Shown here one piece after another: positions 1 to 9,215 of a DNA stretch of 45,762 bases. The DNA is from Clostridiales bacterium (GTDB lineage: Bacteria; Bacillota; Clostridia; TANB77; CAG-508), in assembly GCA_004554705.1 (NCBI GenBank), contig SFKS01000012.1, forward strand, positions 1 through 45,762. Direction: 5' to 3'. Positions within the stretch are counted from its first letter, which is position 1. The number at the start of each line of letters is the position of its first letter. Made by a program: the position numbers and the translations under genes. The notes under the pieces were generated by a model that saw only the letters and a list, made by a program, of their open reading frames with translations, did not search any database and was not told the origin of the DNA.

Positions 1-2
1 GT

Positions 3-659
3 CCAACAGGAAGCTTGAAAACAACAGATAAAAAAGTAACAATTAGTTATACCGAGGACAATATAACCAAAACTGCAGAAATAAATATAACAGTAAATGC
101 TAAGCCAACACCACCACAAAAAATCTTAACAAATATAGAAATAACACAAATGCCAAATAAAATTGTATATAAAGAGGGAGAAACTTTTGATAAAACAGGA
201 ATGGAAGTAACAGCAACATATAGTGACGGAAGTAGAGAAAACATAAACAACTATAACTGTTTTCCTATAACGGCACTAACAACAAACCATACACATATAA
301 CAGTTACATACACTGAAAATGGAAGAACAGTAACAGCAAAAGTACAAATAACAGTAATATCAAATGGAAACAATACTTCTGACGATGATAATAACTCAAA
401 CAACAATCAGGGAAATACAAATCAAAATAATAATAGTCAAACAAACACAAATCAAAATAATCAAAACAATAACAACCAAACAAATAATAACCAAGTAAGC
501 ATAAATCAAAATAATAATTTAGTAAATAAAACTAATACAACAGCAAAAGATGGTAAAATAGCACAAACAGGAGTAGAAACATATATAATACCAATAATAA
601 TTATTTCAATAATAGGAGCTATAGGATTTATCAAATATAAACAATATAGAGACATATAA
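3..659 (+). CDS. Ig-like repeat surface protein with C-terminal sorting signal (5' partial)
   Basis: The reading frame is open at the window edge, so the N-terminus lies outside; the TTG at 15 is not a convincing start because the frame continues upstream as Pro-Thr-Gly-Ser. The visible part holds the end of one bacterial Ig-like domain and a complete second one (Big_3-like pattern, about residues 40-115 from TTG15, with MEVTATYSDGS). An Asn/Gln/Ser/Thr-rich low-complexity linker of about 55 residues follows. The C-terminus looks like a cell-wall sorting signal: IAQTG, a strongly hydrophobic Ile-rich segment of about 20 residues, then KYKQYRDI. IAQTG is a non-canonical variant of LPxTG. A sortase is encoded at 10164-10764, but whether it acts on this protein is inference. 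The role is probably surface adhesion or display. Confidence 0.75.
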   Translation, partial: PTGSLKTTDKKVTISYTEDNITKTAEINITVNAKPTPPQKILTNIEITQMPNKIVYKEGETFDKTGMEVTATYSDGSRENINNYNCFPITALTTNHTHITVTYTENGRTVTAKVQITVISNGNNTSDDDNNSNNNQGNTNQNNNSQTNTNQNNQNNNNQTNNNQVSINQNNNLVNKTNTTAKDGKIAQTGVETYIIPIIIISIIGAIGFIKYKQYRDI

Positions 660-662
660 CTC

Positions 663-691
663 TTGAAAATTTTAAAAAATACTGTTATAAT
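663..691 (+). promoter_or_regulatory. Sigma-A-type promoter for mreD-mrdA-minC
   Basis: TTGAAA (663-668), a 17-base spacer and a perfect TATAAT (686-691) lie 24 bases before the mreD start, between the stop of the surface-protein gene and the RBS AAAGGAG. Confidence 0.7.
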
Positions 692-715
692 AATGTTCTA
701 GAAAAAGGAGATTTC

Positions 716-1249
716 ATGAAAAGAGCATTAACTATAATAGTATTTTTTATTGCATTTTTATTCATATATTTTCTACAGACAAATTTTTTTAATTGGTATA
801 ATATTGCAGGAATACAACCAAACTTATTTATAATTCTAGTTCTATTTATAGGATTATTTCTAGGAAGAAGATATGGAGTGCTACTAGGAATTATATTTGG
901 ATTTTTGCTAGATTTATTTATAGGAAAACGAATTGGCTTTAATTCGATAATGCTAGGAATATCTGGATTAATTGGAGGAATCTTAGATAAGAGTTTTTCT
1001 AAAGAAAGCAGAATCACCTTTATGCTGATGTCTACTGCTGTAACAATACTATGCGAGATAATAAACTATACACTACAAATAATATTAGTAGGAGCATCAC
1101 CAGTTTTCACACAATTCATGAAAATAGTTACAATTGAAGCAACATATAATGCAATTTTAATTATAATATTTTATCCTCTAATACAAAAGCTAGGTAACAA
1201 AACAGAAGAAATATTCAAAGAGAATAAGTCATTAATGAAGTATTATTAG
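716..1249 (+). CDS. mreD: Rod shape-determining membrane protein MreD
   Basis: This 177-residue protein is almost entirely hydrophobic, with about five predicted membrane segments, and has the MreD features of a Gln-Pro-Asn (IQPNL) turn after the first segment and a GLLLGxxxGFLLDLF-like stretch. MreD belongs to the MreBCD elongation complex that positions peptidoglycan synthesis along the side wall. The ATG at 716 follows an AAAAAGGAG ribosome site. The gene has its own promoter and is followed by mrdA with a 10-base gap, a standard mreD-mrdA pairing. mreB and mreC are not in the window; an unrelated surface-protein gene lies immediately upstream. Confidence 0.88.
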   Translation: MKRALTIIVFFIAFLFIYFLQTNFFNWYNIAGIQPNLFIILVLFIGLFLGRRYGVLLGIIFGFLLDLFIGKRIGFNSIMLGISGLIGGILDKSFSKESRITFMLMSTAVTILCEIINYTLQIILVGASPVFTQFMKIVTIEATYNAILIIIFYPLIQKLGNKTEEIFKENKSLMKYY

Positions 1250-1259
1250 GAGGAATAAA

Positions 1260-3329
1260 TTGGCGGCTTTAAATAAAAAAAATGTAAGATATAATATACT
1301 ATCAATAATAGTATATATAATAGGAATAATTTTAATAATACAATTATTTAATTTACAGATAGTGCATGGAGAAGAATATTTAGAACGAGCAAACTCAAGA
1401 TTAACACGTGAAATCACAATAAAAGCAGCTAGAGGGAATGTATTAGATTGTAATGGAAATATATTAGCTGGCAATAAAATAAAATATTCTTTAAAAATAT
1501 ATAAAAGTAAAATAGACCAAGAAAACTTAAATAGAGCTATTCTAAATACAATTAATATTCTAGAAAATAGTGGAGACACATATAAAGATGAATTCCCAAT
1601 AAATATTAATCCAGTAGAATACAAACATGAAAATATACAAAAATGGCTAGAAACAAACAACTTAGAAGAACAAACAACAGCAGAACAGGCATTAAATTAT
1701 TATATAAAAAAATACAAACTTGAAGAATATAATATAGAAACTGCAAGAAAGATAATAGGAATTAGATATGGAATAGAAAAAAGTGGGTATACCGCAATGA
1801 GAGGCTATGAAATATCCTCAAATATAAGTGAAAAAAGTGTAGCACAATTTGAAGAAATGAACAATAATTTTCCAGGATTTGATATAGAATATAAGCCAGT
1901 TAGAAAATACTATTATGGAGACTTAGCAGCACACGCGTTAGGATATGTTGGCAAGATAAATAAAGATGAATATGATAAGAATGAAGGATATTCACTAGAT
2001 GATTATATAGGAAAAACAGGAATAGAATATGTTTGTGAGAATTATTTAAAAGGAACAGATGGTCTAAAACAAACAGATATGTCAATAGATGGAACGACAA
2101 CAGGAGAATATATCACTCAAGAAGCAATAAAAGGAACAGATGTTGTATTAACAATTGATGCAAAAGTCCAGCAAGTAGCAGAAGAAGCATTAAGAAAAAA
2201 CATAGAGAAAATAAACAATGGTGGATTTGGAAAAAAAAGAGAAGTCAATACTGGAGCAGCTGTAGTATTAAATGTAAAAACAGGAGAAGTAATTGCTCTT
2301 GTAAGTTATCCAACATTTGAACCCCAACTATTTGTAGAAGGGATATCAACAGAAAAATGGTTAGAATATACAGCTAAGGGGAAAAGTGCATTATTAAATA
2401 GAACAATACAAAGTGCATATGCTCCAGGCTCAATATTTAAGATGATACCTGCAATAGCGGGTTTAGAAACAGGGAAAATAACCAAAAATGAACTAATAGA
2501 ATGTACAGGAATATACCCTAAAGGATATAAACCAACCTGTTGGTATTATACAACATATGGACGAGGACATGGAAGACTAACAGTATCACAAGCCATTCAA
2601 AAATCATGTAATTGCTATTTTTACGAAGTAGGTACCAGAATAGGAATAAGTAAAATAGAAGAATATGCAACATATTTTGGATTAGGACAAAAGACAAATA
2701 TTGAACTACCAGGAGAGAACTCTGGTACTCTTGCAGGAAAAACACTATATGATAAATTAGGAGAAACTTGGTACTATGGGAATACATTGTCAGCAGTTAT
2801 AGGACAAGCAGAAAATAATTTTACCCCACTACAAATGGCAAGATACATTGCGATGCTTACAAATGGAGGGAAGCAAGTAGACGTAAGTATTATTAAAGAT
2901 GTAATAAATAGTAAAGGCGAAACCATAGATAAAAAAGAAGTAGAGACCTATGTAAATAACAAGCTAGGAATTAAAGAAAATAATATTCAAGATTTAAATT
3001 TGAAAGAAGAGAACTTGAAAACTGTATTAGAAGGAATGCAATCAGTTACAGAGGAAGGGGGTACGGCATATTCAATATTCAAAGATTTCGACATACAAAT
3101 AGGAGGAAAAACAGGATCAGCAGAAGCAGGAGATAAAATAAATGCATGGTTTGTAGGCTTTGCACCATATGAAACCCCAGAAATAGCAGTTGTGGTATTT
3201 GTGGAGAATGGTTCTCATGGCTATTACAGTGCAGAAGTAACTAAAGAAATTATGGAGGCATATTTTGGATTAAATGAAGAAATAAAAGAAAACGAAAAAG
3301 TCAAGCCATATATAGAAATTAATGAATGA
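1260..3329 (+). CDS. mrdA: Penicillin-binding protein 2, peptidoglycan transpeptidase
   Basis: A 689-residue class B PBP. It has an N-terminal membrane anchor (about residues 11-32), a PBP dimerisation domain with RGNVLDCNG near residue 58, and a transpeptidase domain. The three active-site motifs are present: SIFK (Ser391, Lys394), SCN (449-451) and KTG (617-619). It cross-links peptidoglycan during elongation with RodA and MreCD. The TTG start at 1260 is supported by AGGAGG just upstream (1249-1254) and by the anchor position. An insert rich in Asn, Glu and Lys (about residues 100-150) lies in the pedestal domain. The gene contains CGA and CGT arginine codons (for example LERANS and LTREI) but no in-frame CGG, and it is intact. 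Confidence 0.93.
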   Translation: MAALNKKNVRYNILSIIVYIIGIILIIQLFNLQIVHGEEYLERANSRLTREITIKAARGNVLDCNGNILAGNKIKYSLKIYKSKIDQENLNRAILNTINILENSGDTYKDEFPININPVEYKHENIQKWLETNNLEEQTTAEQALNYYIKKYKLEEYNIETARKIIGIRYGIEKSGYTAMRGYEISSNISEKSVAQFEEMNNNFPGFDIEYKPVRKYYYGDLAAHALGYVGKINKDEYDKNEGYSLDDYIGKTGIEYVCENYLKGTDGLKQTDMSIDGTTTGEYITQEAIKGTDVVLTIDAKVQQVAEEALRKNIEKINNGGFGKKREVNTGAAVVLNVKTGEVIALVSYPTFEPQLFVEGISTEKWLEYTAKGKSALLNRTIQSAYAPGSIFKMIPAIAGLETGKITKNELIECTGIYPKGYKPTCWYYTTYGRGHGRLTVSQAIQKSCNCYFYEVGTRIGISKIEEYATYFGLGQKTNIELPGENSGTLAGKTLYDKLGETWYYGNTLSAVIGQAENNFTPLQMARYIAMLTNGGKQVDVSIIKDVINSKGETIDKKEVETYVNNKLGIKENNIQDLNLKEENLKTVLEGMQSVTEEGGTAYSIFKDFDIQIGGKTGSAEAGDKINAWFVGFAPYETPEIAVVVFVENGSHGYYSAEVTKEIMEAYFGLNEEIKENEKVKPYIEINE

Positions 3330-3347
3330 TTGTGAGGAATATATAAA

Positions 3348-3956
3348 ATGAGAAGTGTTATATTAGTTAATATGAAAAAAAATGAAATAATATTGAAAAT
3401 AAATGAAGAGGCAACCCAAGAACAAATAATAGAAGCTTTACAAAAAAAGCTTCCAGTATTAAAAAAACTATATAAAGAAGCCAAAAACCCTATAAAAGTA
3501 TCAGGGAAATTTTTGAGAGATAAAGAAATGGAAGAAATTAGAGGCATTATAAAAAAGGAAATCAATGTAGACATACAATTTGATAATATAAACAAACTAG
3601 GACTTGCAGGAATAAAAAAAGTATATGAACAAAATGTTCAAACTTCAGAAACATATTTCCTACAAGGAGGAATAAGATCAGGACAAAGAATTGAAGTTGA
3701 AGGAAGTATAGTTATATTAGGAGATGTAAATAATGGAGCAGAAATTATTGCGGGAGATAATATAGTAGTATTAGGCGTTTTAAGAGGATTAGCACATGCA
3801 GGAGCAAAAGGCAACAAAAAAGCTATAATAGCAAGCCATAAAATTGAAAGTGCACAACTAAGAATAGCAAATATGTTAAAAGAAATAGAAAAAGAAGACC
3901 TAGAAGAAACTAAACAATTTGCACAAGTAGAAGAAGACTTTATTGTTCTAAAATAA
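3348..3956 (+). CDS. minC: Septum site-determining protein MinC
   Basis: A 202-residue protein with an N-terminal alpha/beta domain (1-100) and a C-terminal right-handed beta-helix (about 105-175) showing GGIRSGQRIEVEGSIVILGD and AGDNIVVLGVLRGLAHAG, which identify MinC. MinC inhibits FtsZ assembly away from mid-cell, usually recruited by MinD. It is third in the mreD-mrdA-minC run, 18 bases after mrdA. An ATG at 3372 is an alternative start (the first eight residues are hydrophobic). No minD or minE follows; the next genes are on the other strand. The last 9 bases overlap the 3' end of the convergent minus-strand gene. Confidence 0.9.
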   Translation: MRSVILVNMKKNEIILKINEEATQEQIIEALQKKLPVLKKLYKEAKNPIKVSGKFLRDKEMEEIRGIIKKEINVDIQFDNINKLGLAGIKKVYEQNVQTSETYFLQGGIRSGQRIEVEGSIVILGDVNNGAEIIAGDNIVVLGVLRGLAHAGAKGNKKAIIASHKIESAQLRIANMLKEIEKEDLEETKQFAQVEEDFIVLK

Positions 3957-4352
3957 TAATGCAATTAAAGAAAATAATAAAGCCTTATTATCACTATATA
4001 GGGAGGTATTAAAATCACCACCTATTAGTGGTAATAACTCTACCATTTTATCCATTTTAATATACTGATCTACCTTATTTTGTTTAGTTTCATTCAAGAA
4101 AGGTTTAAGATCATACAATAATTTGGAACGAGGATTACCACTTTTAGAATTCATTTTGTCCATTATAGATTTTATCTTTAAAATAGTATCTATATCAATA
4201 TCAGGAGAAGTAGCAGTAGAAGAACCATCGGAGTTTGATGAACTATTTGAGGCATTATTAAGTACCCCCATAATATTATCTATCATCTCAGGAGAAATAC
4301 TATCCTTATTTATATTAAATTTCTCAAAAATACTAGATAAATCATCATTCAC
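3948..4352 (-). CDS. Small Asn/Ser-rich protein of unknown function
   Basis: A 134-residue protein that I do not recognise. Residues 1-30 look helical, a Ser/Asn/Asp/Thr-rich stretch spans about 33-52, a helical charged region covers 53-105, and the C-terminus is hydrophobic (KALLFSLIALLF). The GTG start at 4352 is chosen because AAGGAG lies 9 bases upstream, immediately after the stop of the preceding small gene (4366-4518), so the two form a minus-strand pair. The gene is convergent with minC and overlaps it by 9 bases. The pattern of a disordered segment plus helices resembles small regulatory or scaffold proteins, but no function can be assigned. Confidence 0.6.
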   Translation of the reverse strand: MNDDLSSIFEKFNINKDSISPEMIDNIMGVLNNASNSSSNSDGSSTATSPDIDIDTILKIKSIMDKMNSKSGNPRSKLLYDLKPFLNETKQNKVDQYIKMDKMVELLPLIGGDFNTSLYSDNKALLFSLIALLF

Positions 4353-4365
4353 AACAAAAAACTCC

Positions 4366-4518
4366 TTATTTATTATTCTGATTAAATTCTTTTAAAATAT
4401 CTTCTTTGCTTTTACCTTGCAAAATTTGGTTGGCTTTTGCAATTCCAGCCTCTAATTCATTTTTATTCATTTTTGATAAAGCCTGCAACAACTTATTCAT
4501 ATCAATATTATTATTCAT
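4366..4518 (-). CDS. 50-residue helical protein of unknown function
   Basis: A short ORF on the minus strand, starting with ATG at 4516-4518 after a GAAAGGG ribosome site and ending with TAA at 4366-4368. It encodes 50 residues beginning MNNNIDMNKLLQALSKMNKN, predicted mostly helical with amphipathic periodicity. The stop lies 13 bases before the GTG of the next minus-strand gene, whose RBS overlaps it, so the two are probably co-transcribed and translationally coupled. There is no recognisable family. Support comes from the RBS, the operon spacing and the non-random composition. Confidence 0.55.
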   Translation of the reverse strand: MNNNIDMNKLLQALSKMNKNELEAGIAKANQILQGKSKEDILKEFNQNNK

Positions 4519-4588
4519 TTAAAATCAACCCTTTCATAATTAAATATATGAATAGAGAGGATAAATATGTTAATAATAAAAAAATATA

Positions 4589-4618
4589 TTTACAAATATG
4601 TTTTTTTTATGTTATAAT
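4589..4618 (+). promoter_or_regulatory. Promoter for the membrane-anchored protein gene at 4650
   Basis: TTTACA (4589-4594), an 18-base T-rich spacer and TATAAT (4613-4618), 31 bases before the ATG at 4650. Confidence 0.55.
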
Positions 4619-4649
4619 TTATTATATAAATAAAAAAGGAAGAAAAAAT

Positions 4650-5714
4650 ATGAATCAAATTTTATCAAGTGGAAATGGAAATAGAAGTAGAAGACCACAT
4701 AGAACAGGCAGTGACATATTAGATATGAAAAAAATAATAATTATATTTTCTATTATAATACTAGTATTTGCAATGATTATAATTATTGCAAAAATTTTTG
4801 GTATGGCGAAAGAAAGAAATCAGAAGAAAAACATAAACATAGCCAATTTAAATAGGCCAAACATTTCAGTAGAAGAAAAAGATAATAAAGCTATAATAAA
4901 CATATCATATGATGATGGATTAAATAAAGTAGCATATTGGTGGAATGAAGAAACTGTAAATGAAATTAATATGAATGGCTCTACAAAAGTTACAAAAACA
5001 CTTGATATACCAAGTGGGGATTATAATGTACTACACTTAAAAGCAACAGCTTTAGATAATAGCTATAATGAACTTGAACAAGAATTTAAAGTAGGAGACT
5101 ATGATCCAGACAAACCAACAATAGATATATTTGAAATTCAACAAGAGGGAGAAATAATTGTAGACCCTAACAATCCAGAGGAAGAAAGTGTAAGAAATGA
5201 AAATGTAAAACTAAAAATAATAGCTCGTAGTAACAAAGGAATGAAAAATATAATTTATCATTGGGAAAAAGAGAATGGAGAAATCACAGAAGAAATAGTG
5301 ACAGAACCTGACACAGAAAACCAAAAAGAATTAATTACAATAACACAAGCAGAGAGAGGAAAAAATAGACTATTTATTACAGCTACAGATTTAGAAGGAG
5401 GAGTACGTACAAAAGAAAAAGTGTTTAAAGGAATATCTAAACCAACCTTTGAATATGTTGTATACCAAACAGAAAGTGGCAATATATTAAACATTAAAGT
5501 AAAACATGATAGTGGCTTCAAAAAGGTAATTATAAAAATAAACGGACAAGAATTTGTATATGATGAAAACAATCCGGAATATAAATTAAGTACAACAAAC
5601 CTAGAAATGAATATAAATATTGAACAAGGAGAATATTCAGTAGAAGTTTCAGCATATACGCAAGAAATGCCAAGTAAAGAATTTAAAGATGACCCTAAAT
5701 ATGTTAAAATTTAA
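4650..5714 (+). CDS. Membrane-anchored extracellular protein with Ig-like repeats, unknown
   Basis: A 354-residue protein. ATG4650 is preferred over upstream starts because it follows AAGGAAGA and a good promoter; the longer frame back to 4437 runs over the divergent small gene. It has an Arg/Ser-rich cytoplasmic tail of about 27 residues, one membrane segment (about 28-50, IIIIFSIIILVFAMIIIIAK) and then about 300 external residues in three beta-rich repeats of about 90-100. Each repeat carries a pattern such as GLNKVAYWWNEE, GMKNIIYHWEKE or GFKKVIIKINGQ, consistent with Ig or fibronectin folds. It precedes the GGDEF gene by 12 bases. Function is unknown; sensing or cell-wall interaction is a guess. 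Confidence 0.7.
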   Translation: MNQILSSGNGNRSRRPHRTGSDILDMKKIIIIFSIIILVFAMIIIIAKIFGMAKERNQKKNINIANLNRPNISVEEKDNKAIINISYDDGLNKVAYWWNEETVNEINMNGSTKVTKTLDIPSGDYNVLHLKATALDNSYNELEQEFKVGDYDPDKPTIDIFEIQQEGEIIVDPNNPEEESVRNENVKLKIIARSNKGMKNIIYHWEKENGEITEEIVTEPDTENQKELITITQAERGKNRLFITATDLEGGVRTKEKVFKGISKPTFEYVVYQTESGNILNIKVKHDSGFKKVIIKINGQEFVYDENNPEYKLSTTNLEMNINIEQGEYSVEVSAYTQEMPSKEFKDDPKYVKI

Positions 5715-5726
5715 AAGGAGAAAACA

Positions 5727-6656
5727 ATGTTCCAAGAAATATATGTAATAGATGAACATGTAGAATTAACAGAAGAATTAAAAGAAAAATTTATCGAGCA
5801 TGGAAACTTAAAATTTAAAAGAATATCAGCAAATGATATACAAAGTATACTAAAGAATTTACCACAATTAATTATAATAAATGATGATACAATAAATATA
5901 GACTCAATAGAATTATGCAAACAAATAAGAACAAACGAAGATAATAACATAATACCAATAATAGTAGTATCATCAAAACAAGATAAAGAATTTAAAATGG
6001 ATCTTGCAAAGAACTATGTAGAATACTATGTAGATAAAATGATGGGAATAGAGTATTTATATTACAGAATAAGAAATATATTCAGACTTTTAGTAGTTAA
6101 TAGAACAATTAGCCCATTAACAGGACTACCAGGAAATGTACAGATACAAACAGAACTAAAAAAGCGATTATTGCGAAAAGAAAAATTTACAGTTCTGTAT
6201 TTGGACTTAGATAACTTTAAAGCATATAATGATGAATATGGATTTCTAAAAGGCGATGAAATAATAAAATTTACAGCGAAATCAATACTTGTAAATGTTA
6301 ATAACACTGAAAAATCAAACATGTTTGTAGGCCATATTGGTGGAGATGACTTTGTTGCAATACTAGATAGTGATGTAGAATATGAAGAAATATGTAAAAA
6401 AATAATATCCGAATTTGACAAGAAAGTAAGATATTTCTTTACAGAAGAAGATTTAAATAGAGGATACTTTAAAATTCAAAATAGAAAAGGTAAAATGGAG
6501 CATTTCCCATTAACATCAATATCTATCGGTGTAGTTGTAGTAGATGAAAATAGATTTGCAAATGTATTAGAAATAGGAGAAGTGGGAGCACAAGTTAAGC
6601 ATATAGCAAAAAAACATAAAGGAAGTTGTTATGCAATAGATAGAAGAAAACATTAA
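5727..6656 (+). CDS. Receiver-like plus GGDEF diguanylate cyclase
   Basis: A 309-residue protein with a degenerate receiver-like domain (1-115; Asp53/Asp54 sit where a phospho-acceptor region would be) and a GGDEF domain (about 125-305). It shows LTGLPG (131-136), DLDNFKAYND, and the active-site variant GGDDF (205-209) with preceding GHI. GGDEF proteins make cyclic di-GMP from two GTP; GGDDF keeps the metal- and substrate-binding residues, so activity is plausible. No RxxD inhibitory site is evident. It is in an operon with the upstream membrane protein. A hairpin terminator follows at 6687-6720. Confidence 0.82.
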   Translation: MFQEIYVIDEHVELTEELKEKFIEHGNLKFKRISANDIQSILKNLPQLIIINDDTINIDSIELCKQIRTNEDNNIIPIIVVSSKQDKEFKMDLAKNYVEYYVDKMMGIEYLYYRIRNIFRLLVVNRTISPLTGLPGNVQIQTELKKRLLRKEKFTVLYLDLDNFKAYNDEYGFLKGDEIIKFTAKSILVNVNNTEKSNMFVGHIGGDDFVAILDSDVEYEEICKKIISEFDKKVRYFFTEEDLNRGYFKIQNRKGKMEHFPLTSISIGVVVVDENRFANVLEIGEVGAQVKHIAKKHKGSCYAIDRRKH

Positions 6657-6686
6657 AATACATACAAAATAGTAATTTTCATAATC

Positions 6687-6720
6687 AGACCGTCATATAA
6701 TTTATATGGGGGTCTTCTTT
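6687..6720 (+). terminator. Terminator-like hairpin after the GGDEF gene
   Basis: AGACC (6687-6691) pairs with GGTCT (6711-6715), with further pairing of the CATATAA/TTTATATG arms inside, followed by TCTTTT. It ends directly at the amidase ATG (6722), so its GGGGG arm would also be the amidase ribosome site; it could act as terminator, attenuator or RBS mask. Confidence 0.55.
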
Positions 6721-6721
6721 T

Positions 6722-7439
6722 ATGCTTATATTAAATAAAAAAAGAATATATATAATTTTAATATGTCTAGTTATATCAACAATAGCTTTCAAAATAAAAC
6801 CAGTAAAAAATCTAAAAACTAAAGAAACAGTAGCACTTCCAGTAAATAAAAAAGTAATAGTCTTAGATGCAGGACACGGTGGAGAAGATCGGTGGTGCAA
6901 CGGTAGATAGCACATCTGAAGCTAACATAAATTTAAAAATAACATTGAAAGTCCAAAAATTATTAGAACAAGCGGGAAGCACAGTAATATTAACCCGCTC
7001 AGATGAAAACGGTATATATGATTTAGACAAGAACACATTAAAAGAGAAAAAAGTTTCTGACATAAAAAATAGAGTGAAAATAGGAAATGAAGCACAAGCG
7101 GATATATTTGTATCAATACATCTAAACAAAATACCGCAAAATCAATATTGGGGATGGCAAACCTTTTTTAAAAATGGGAACGAATATAGTAAAAAATTAG
7201 CTAAAAGCTTACAGCAAGGGTTAAACCAAACAATTCAAAAGGAAAACAAAAGAGAATCTTTAAAAATAGAAAATGTATATATAATAGAGCATGTTGAAAT
7301 TCCAACAGCAATAGTAGAATGTGGGTTCTTATCAAATCCAGAAGAAAAAGCACTGTTAGAACAAGAAGAGTATCAGGATAAACTTGCATGGGGAATTTAT
7401 ATAGGAATCATGGACTACTTCCTTGAAGGTAATCCATGA
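6722..7439 (+). CDS. cwlD: N-acetylmuramoyl-L-alanine amidase (CwlD type), CGG +1 frameshift
   Basis: The gene is split by one extra base. Frame 1 gives a membrane segment (about 8-24) and then LDAGHGGED, ending five codons later. Skipping the C of CGG at 6890-6892 gives GHGGED-GGATVDSTSEANINLKI and continues to 7439 as a 238-residue Amidase_3 protein. Predicted zinc ligands and the catalytic Glu are His52 (AGHGG), Glu66, the His of VSIHLN and the Glu of IVECGFLSNPEE, so both halves are needed. CwlD cleaves the amide between MurNAc and the peptide and is used in spore cortex muramic-lactam formation, which fits the spo0A gene here. The ATG follows a GGGGG inside a hairpin. Without the shift the product has no active site. 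Confidence 0.85.
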
Positions 7440-7478
7440 TTATGAATAGTATAATGAATAGTGAATTAATAATGGTGA

Positions 7479-9146
7479 CTAGAATAAGCCGATAATTTTT
7501 CCATTTGGTAAAACATCAATTTTTTCTGCTGCTGGAATTTTAGGAAGACCAGGCATTGTCATAATAGAACCAGTCAAAGCCACAATGAAACCAGCACCAG
7601 CAGAGACTTTTATGTCTCTTACTGTTACCTCAAAGTTTTCAGGTGCACCGAGCTTAGTCATATCATCTGAAAAACTATATTGTGTTTTGGCAATGCAGAC
7701 AGGAAGCTTACTAAAGCCTAGATCTGTTAAACAATTAATTTGTTCTTCAGCATCGGAAGTAAACTTCACTCCACTTCCACCATAAATTTTCTTTACTATT
7801 TTTTCTATTTTATTTTTAATACTGTCTTCTAATTCATAGCTGTATTCGAAATTGTTTTCTTCATTGCAAAGGTCTATTACTTCTTTTGCAAGCTCTAGCC
7901 CACCATTTGAACCTTTTGCCCAAACATCAGACAACACAGCTTTTACGCCAAGCTCTTTACATTTATTAATAACCAAATCAATTTCTTCTTGTGTGTCTGT
8001 AGGGAATTTATTTAGTGCAACTACTGATGGAAGTTTATATACATCTTTTATATTGTGAATATGTCTTAATAAGTTTGGAATTCCTTTTTCTAATGCTTCT
8101 AAATTTTCCATATTTAAATCTTCTTTATTCATTCCACCATGCATTTTTAAAGCTCTAATGGTTGCAACTATTACAACTGCACTAGGTTTTAAATCTGCCA
8201 ATCTACATTTAATATCTAAAAATTTTTCAGCCCCTAAATCGGCACCAAAACCAGCTTCTGTCACAGCATAATCTCCGAGCTTCATTGCTATTTTTGTAGC
8301 TATTACAGAATTGCAACCATGTGCAATATTTGCAAAAGGACCTCCATGAACAATTGCAGGTGTATGCTCAAGGGTTTGAACTAAATTAGGTTTAAAAGCA
8401 TCCTTTAAGAGAGCAGTCATAGCTCCTTCAGCTTTTAAATCTCCTGCTGTTACTGGTTTGTCCTCATATGTATATCCAACAATCAATTTAGAAAGTCTTG
8501 CTTTTAAATCTTCCATAGAAGTGGCCAAACAGAAAACTGCCATTACCTCAGATGCAACTGTAATATCAAAACCATCCGCACGTGGAACACCATTTTTCTC
8601 TCCACCAAGACCATCTTGAACAAAACGAAGTTGACGGTCGTTCATATCTACACATCTTTTCCAGGTTATTTTTGTAGGGTCAATATTTAAACTATTTCCT
8701 TGATATATATGGTTATCAAGCATGGCAGCAAGTAAATTATTTGCTGCACCTATTGCATGAAAATCGCCAGTAAAATGTAAATTGATATCCTCCATTGGTA
8801 CAACTTGAGCATATCCACCACCAGTAGCACCACCCTTAATGCCAAACACAGGACCTAAAGAGGGCTCTCGTAATGCAATAACTACATTTTTTCCGAGTTT
8901 TTTAAGACTATCTGCTAAACCGATGGTAGTTGTAGTTTTACCTTCTCCAGCAGGAGTTGGATTAATAGCAGTAACAAGTATCAGTTTGCCATCTTTCTTA
9001 TTTAAATCATCTAGTAAAGATAAATCAATCTTGGCTTTATAATTTCCATATTGATCAAGATACTTTTTATCAATACCGGACTCCATTGCAATTTCATTTA
9101 TATTCTTCATTTCAGTATTTTGGGCAATTTCAATATCAGACATCAT
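7479..9146 (-). CDS. fhs: Formate-tetrahydrofolate ligase
   Basis: A 555-residue, full-length enzyme that makes 10-formyl-THF from formate, THF and ATP, feeding purine synthesis and the methyl branch of C1 metabolism. The P-loop TPAGEGKTTTT (about 64-74) and the conserved EPSLGPVFGIKGGATGGGY segment (94-112) are clear. The start is ATG at 9146 (or 9143) because GAGGTG lies 8 bases upstream; in-frame codons further upstream lack an RBS. The gene stands alone on the minus strand, convergent with the amidase and divergent from the small gene at 9291. Several CGG trinucleotides occur on the coding strand but none in frame, and the gene is intact. Confidence 0.95.
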   Translation of the reverse strand: MMSDIEIAQNTEMKNINEIAMESGIDKKYLDQYGNYKAKIDLSLLDDLNKKDGKLILVTAINPTPAGEGKTTTTIGLADSLKKLGKNVVIALREPSLGPVFGIKGGATGGGYAQVVPMEDINLHFTGDFHAIGAANNLLAAMLDNHIYQGNSLNIDPTKITWKRCVDMNDRQLRFVQDGLGGEKNGVPRADGFDITVASEVMAVFCLATSMEDLKARLSKLIVGYTYEDKPVTAGDLKAEGAMTALLKDAFKPNLVQTLEHTPAIVHGGPFANIAHGCNSVIATKIAMKLGDYAVTEAGFGADLGAEKFLDIKCRLADLKPSAVVIVATIRALKMHGGMNKEDLNMENLEALEKGIPNLLRHIHNIKDVYKLPSVVALNKFPTDTQEEIDLVINKCKELGVKAVLSDVWAKGSNGGLELAKEVIDLCNEENNFEYSYELEDSIKNKIEKIVKKIYGGSGVKFTSDAEEQINCLTDLGFSKLPVCIAKTQYSFSDDMTKLGAPENFEVTVRDIKVSAGAGFIVALTGSIMTMPGLPKIPAAEKIDVLPNGKIIGLF

Positions 9147-9215
9147 ATCTAAACACCTCACATTTATTAATATATAAACAAAATAAAAAAAAGTCAACAA
9201 AAAAGAATAAAGTTA

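Noticed and set aside
400..520. Repeat array in the first gene as a CRISPR or satellite
   Set aside because: It is low-complexity Asn/Gln coding sequence (AATAAT, CAAAAT patterns) in frame, with no spacer-repeat structure. No CRISPR array was seen anywhere.
4437..4649. Long N-terminal extension of the membrane-anchored protein
   Set aside because: The extension overlaps the small minus-strand gene and the promoter; ATG4650 has a good RBS and places the membrane segment normally.
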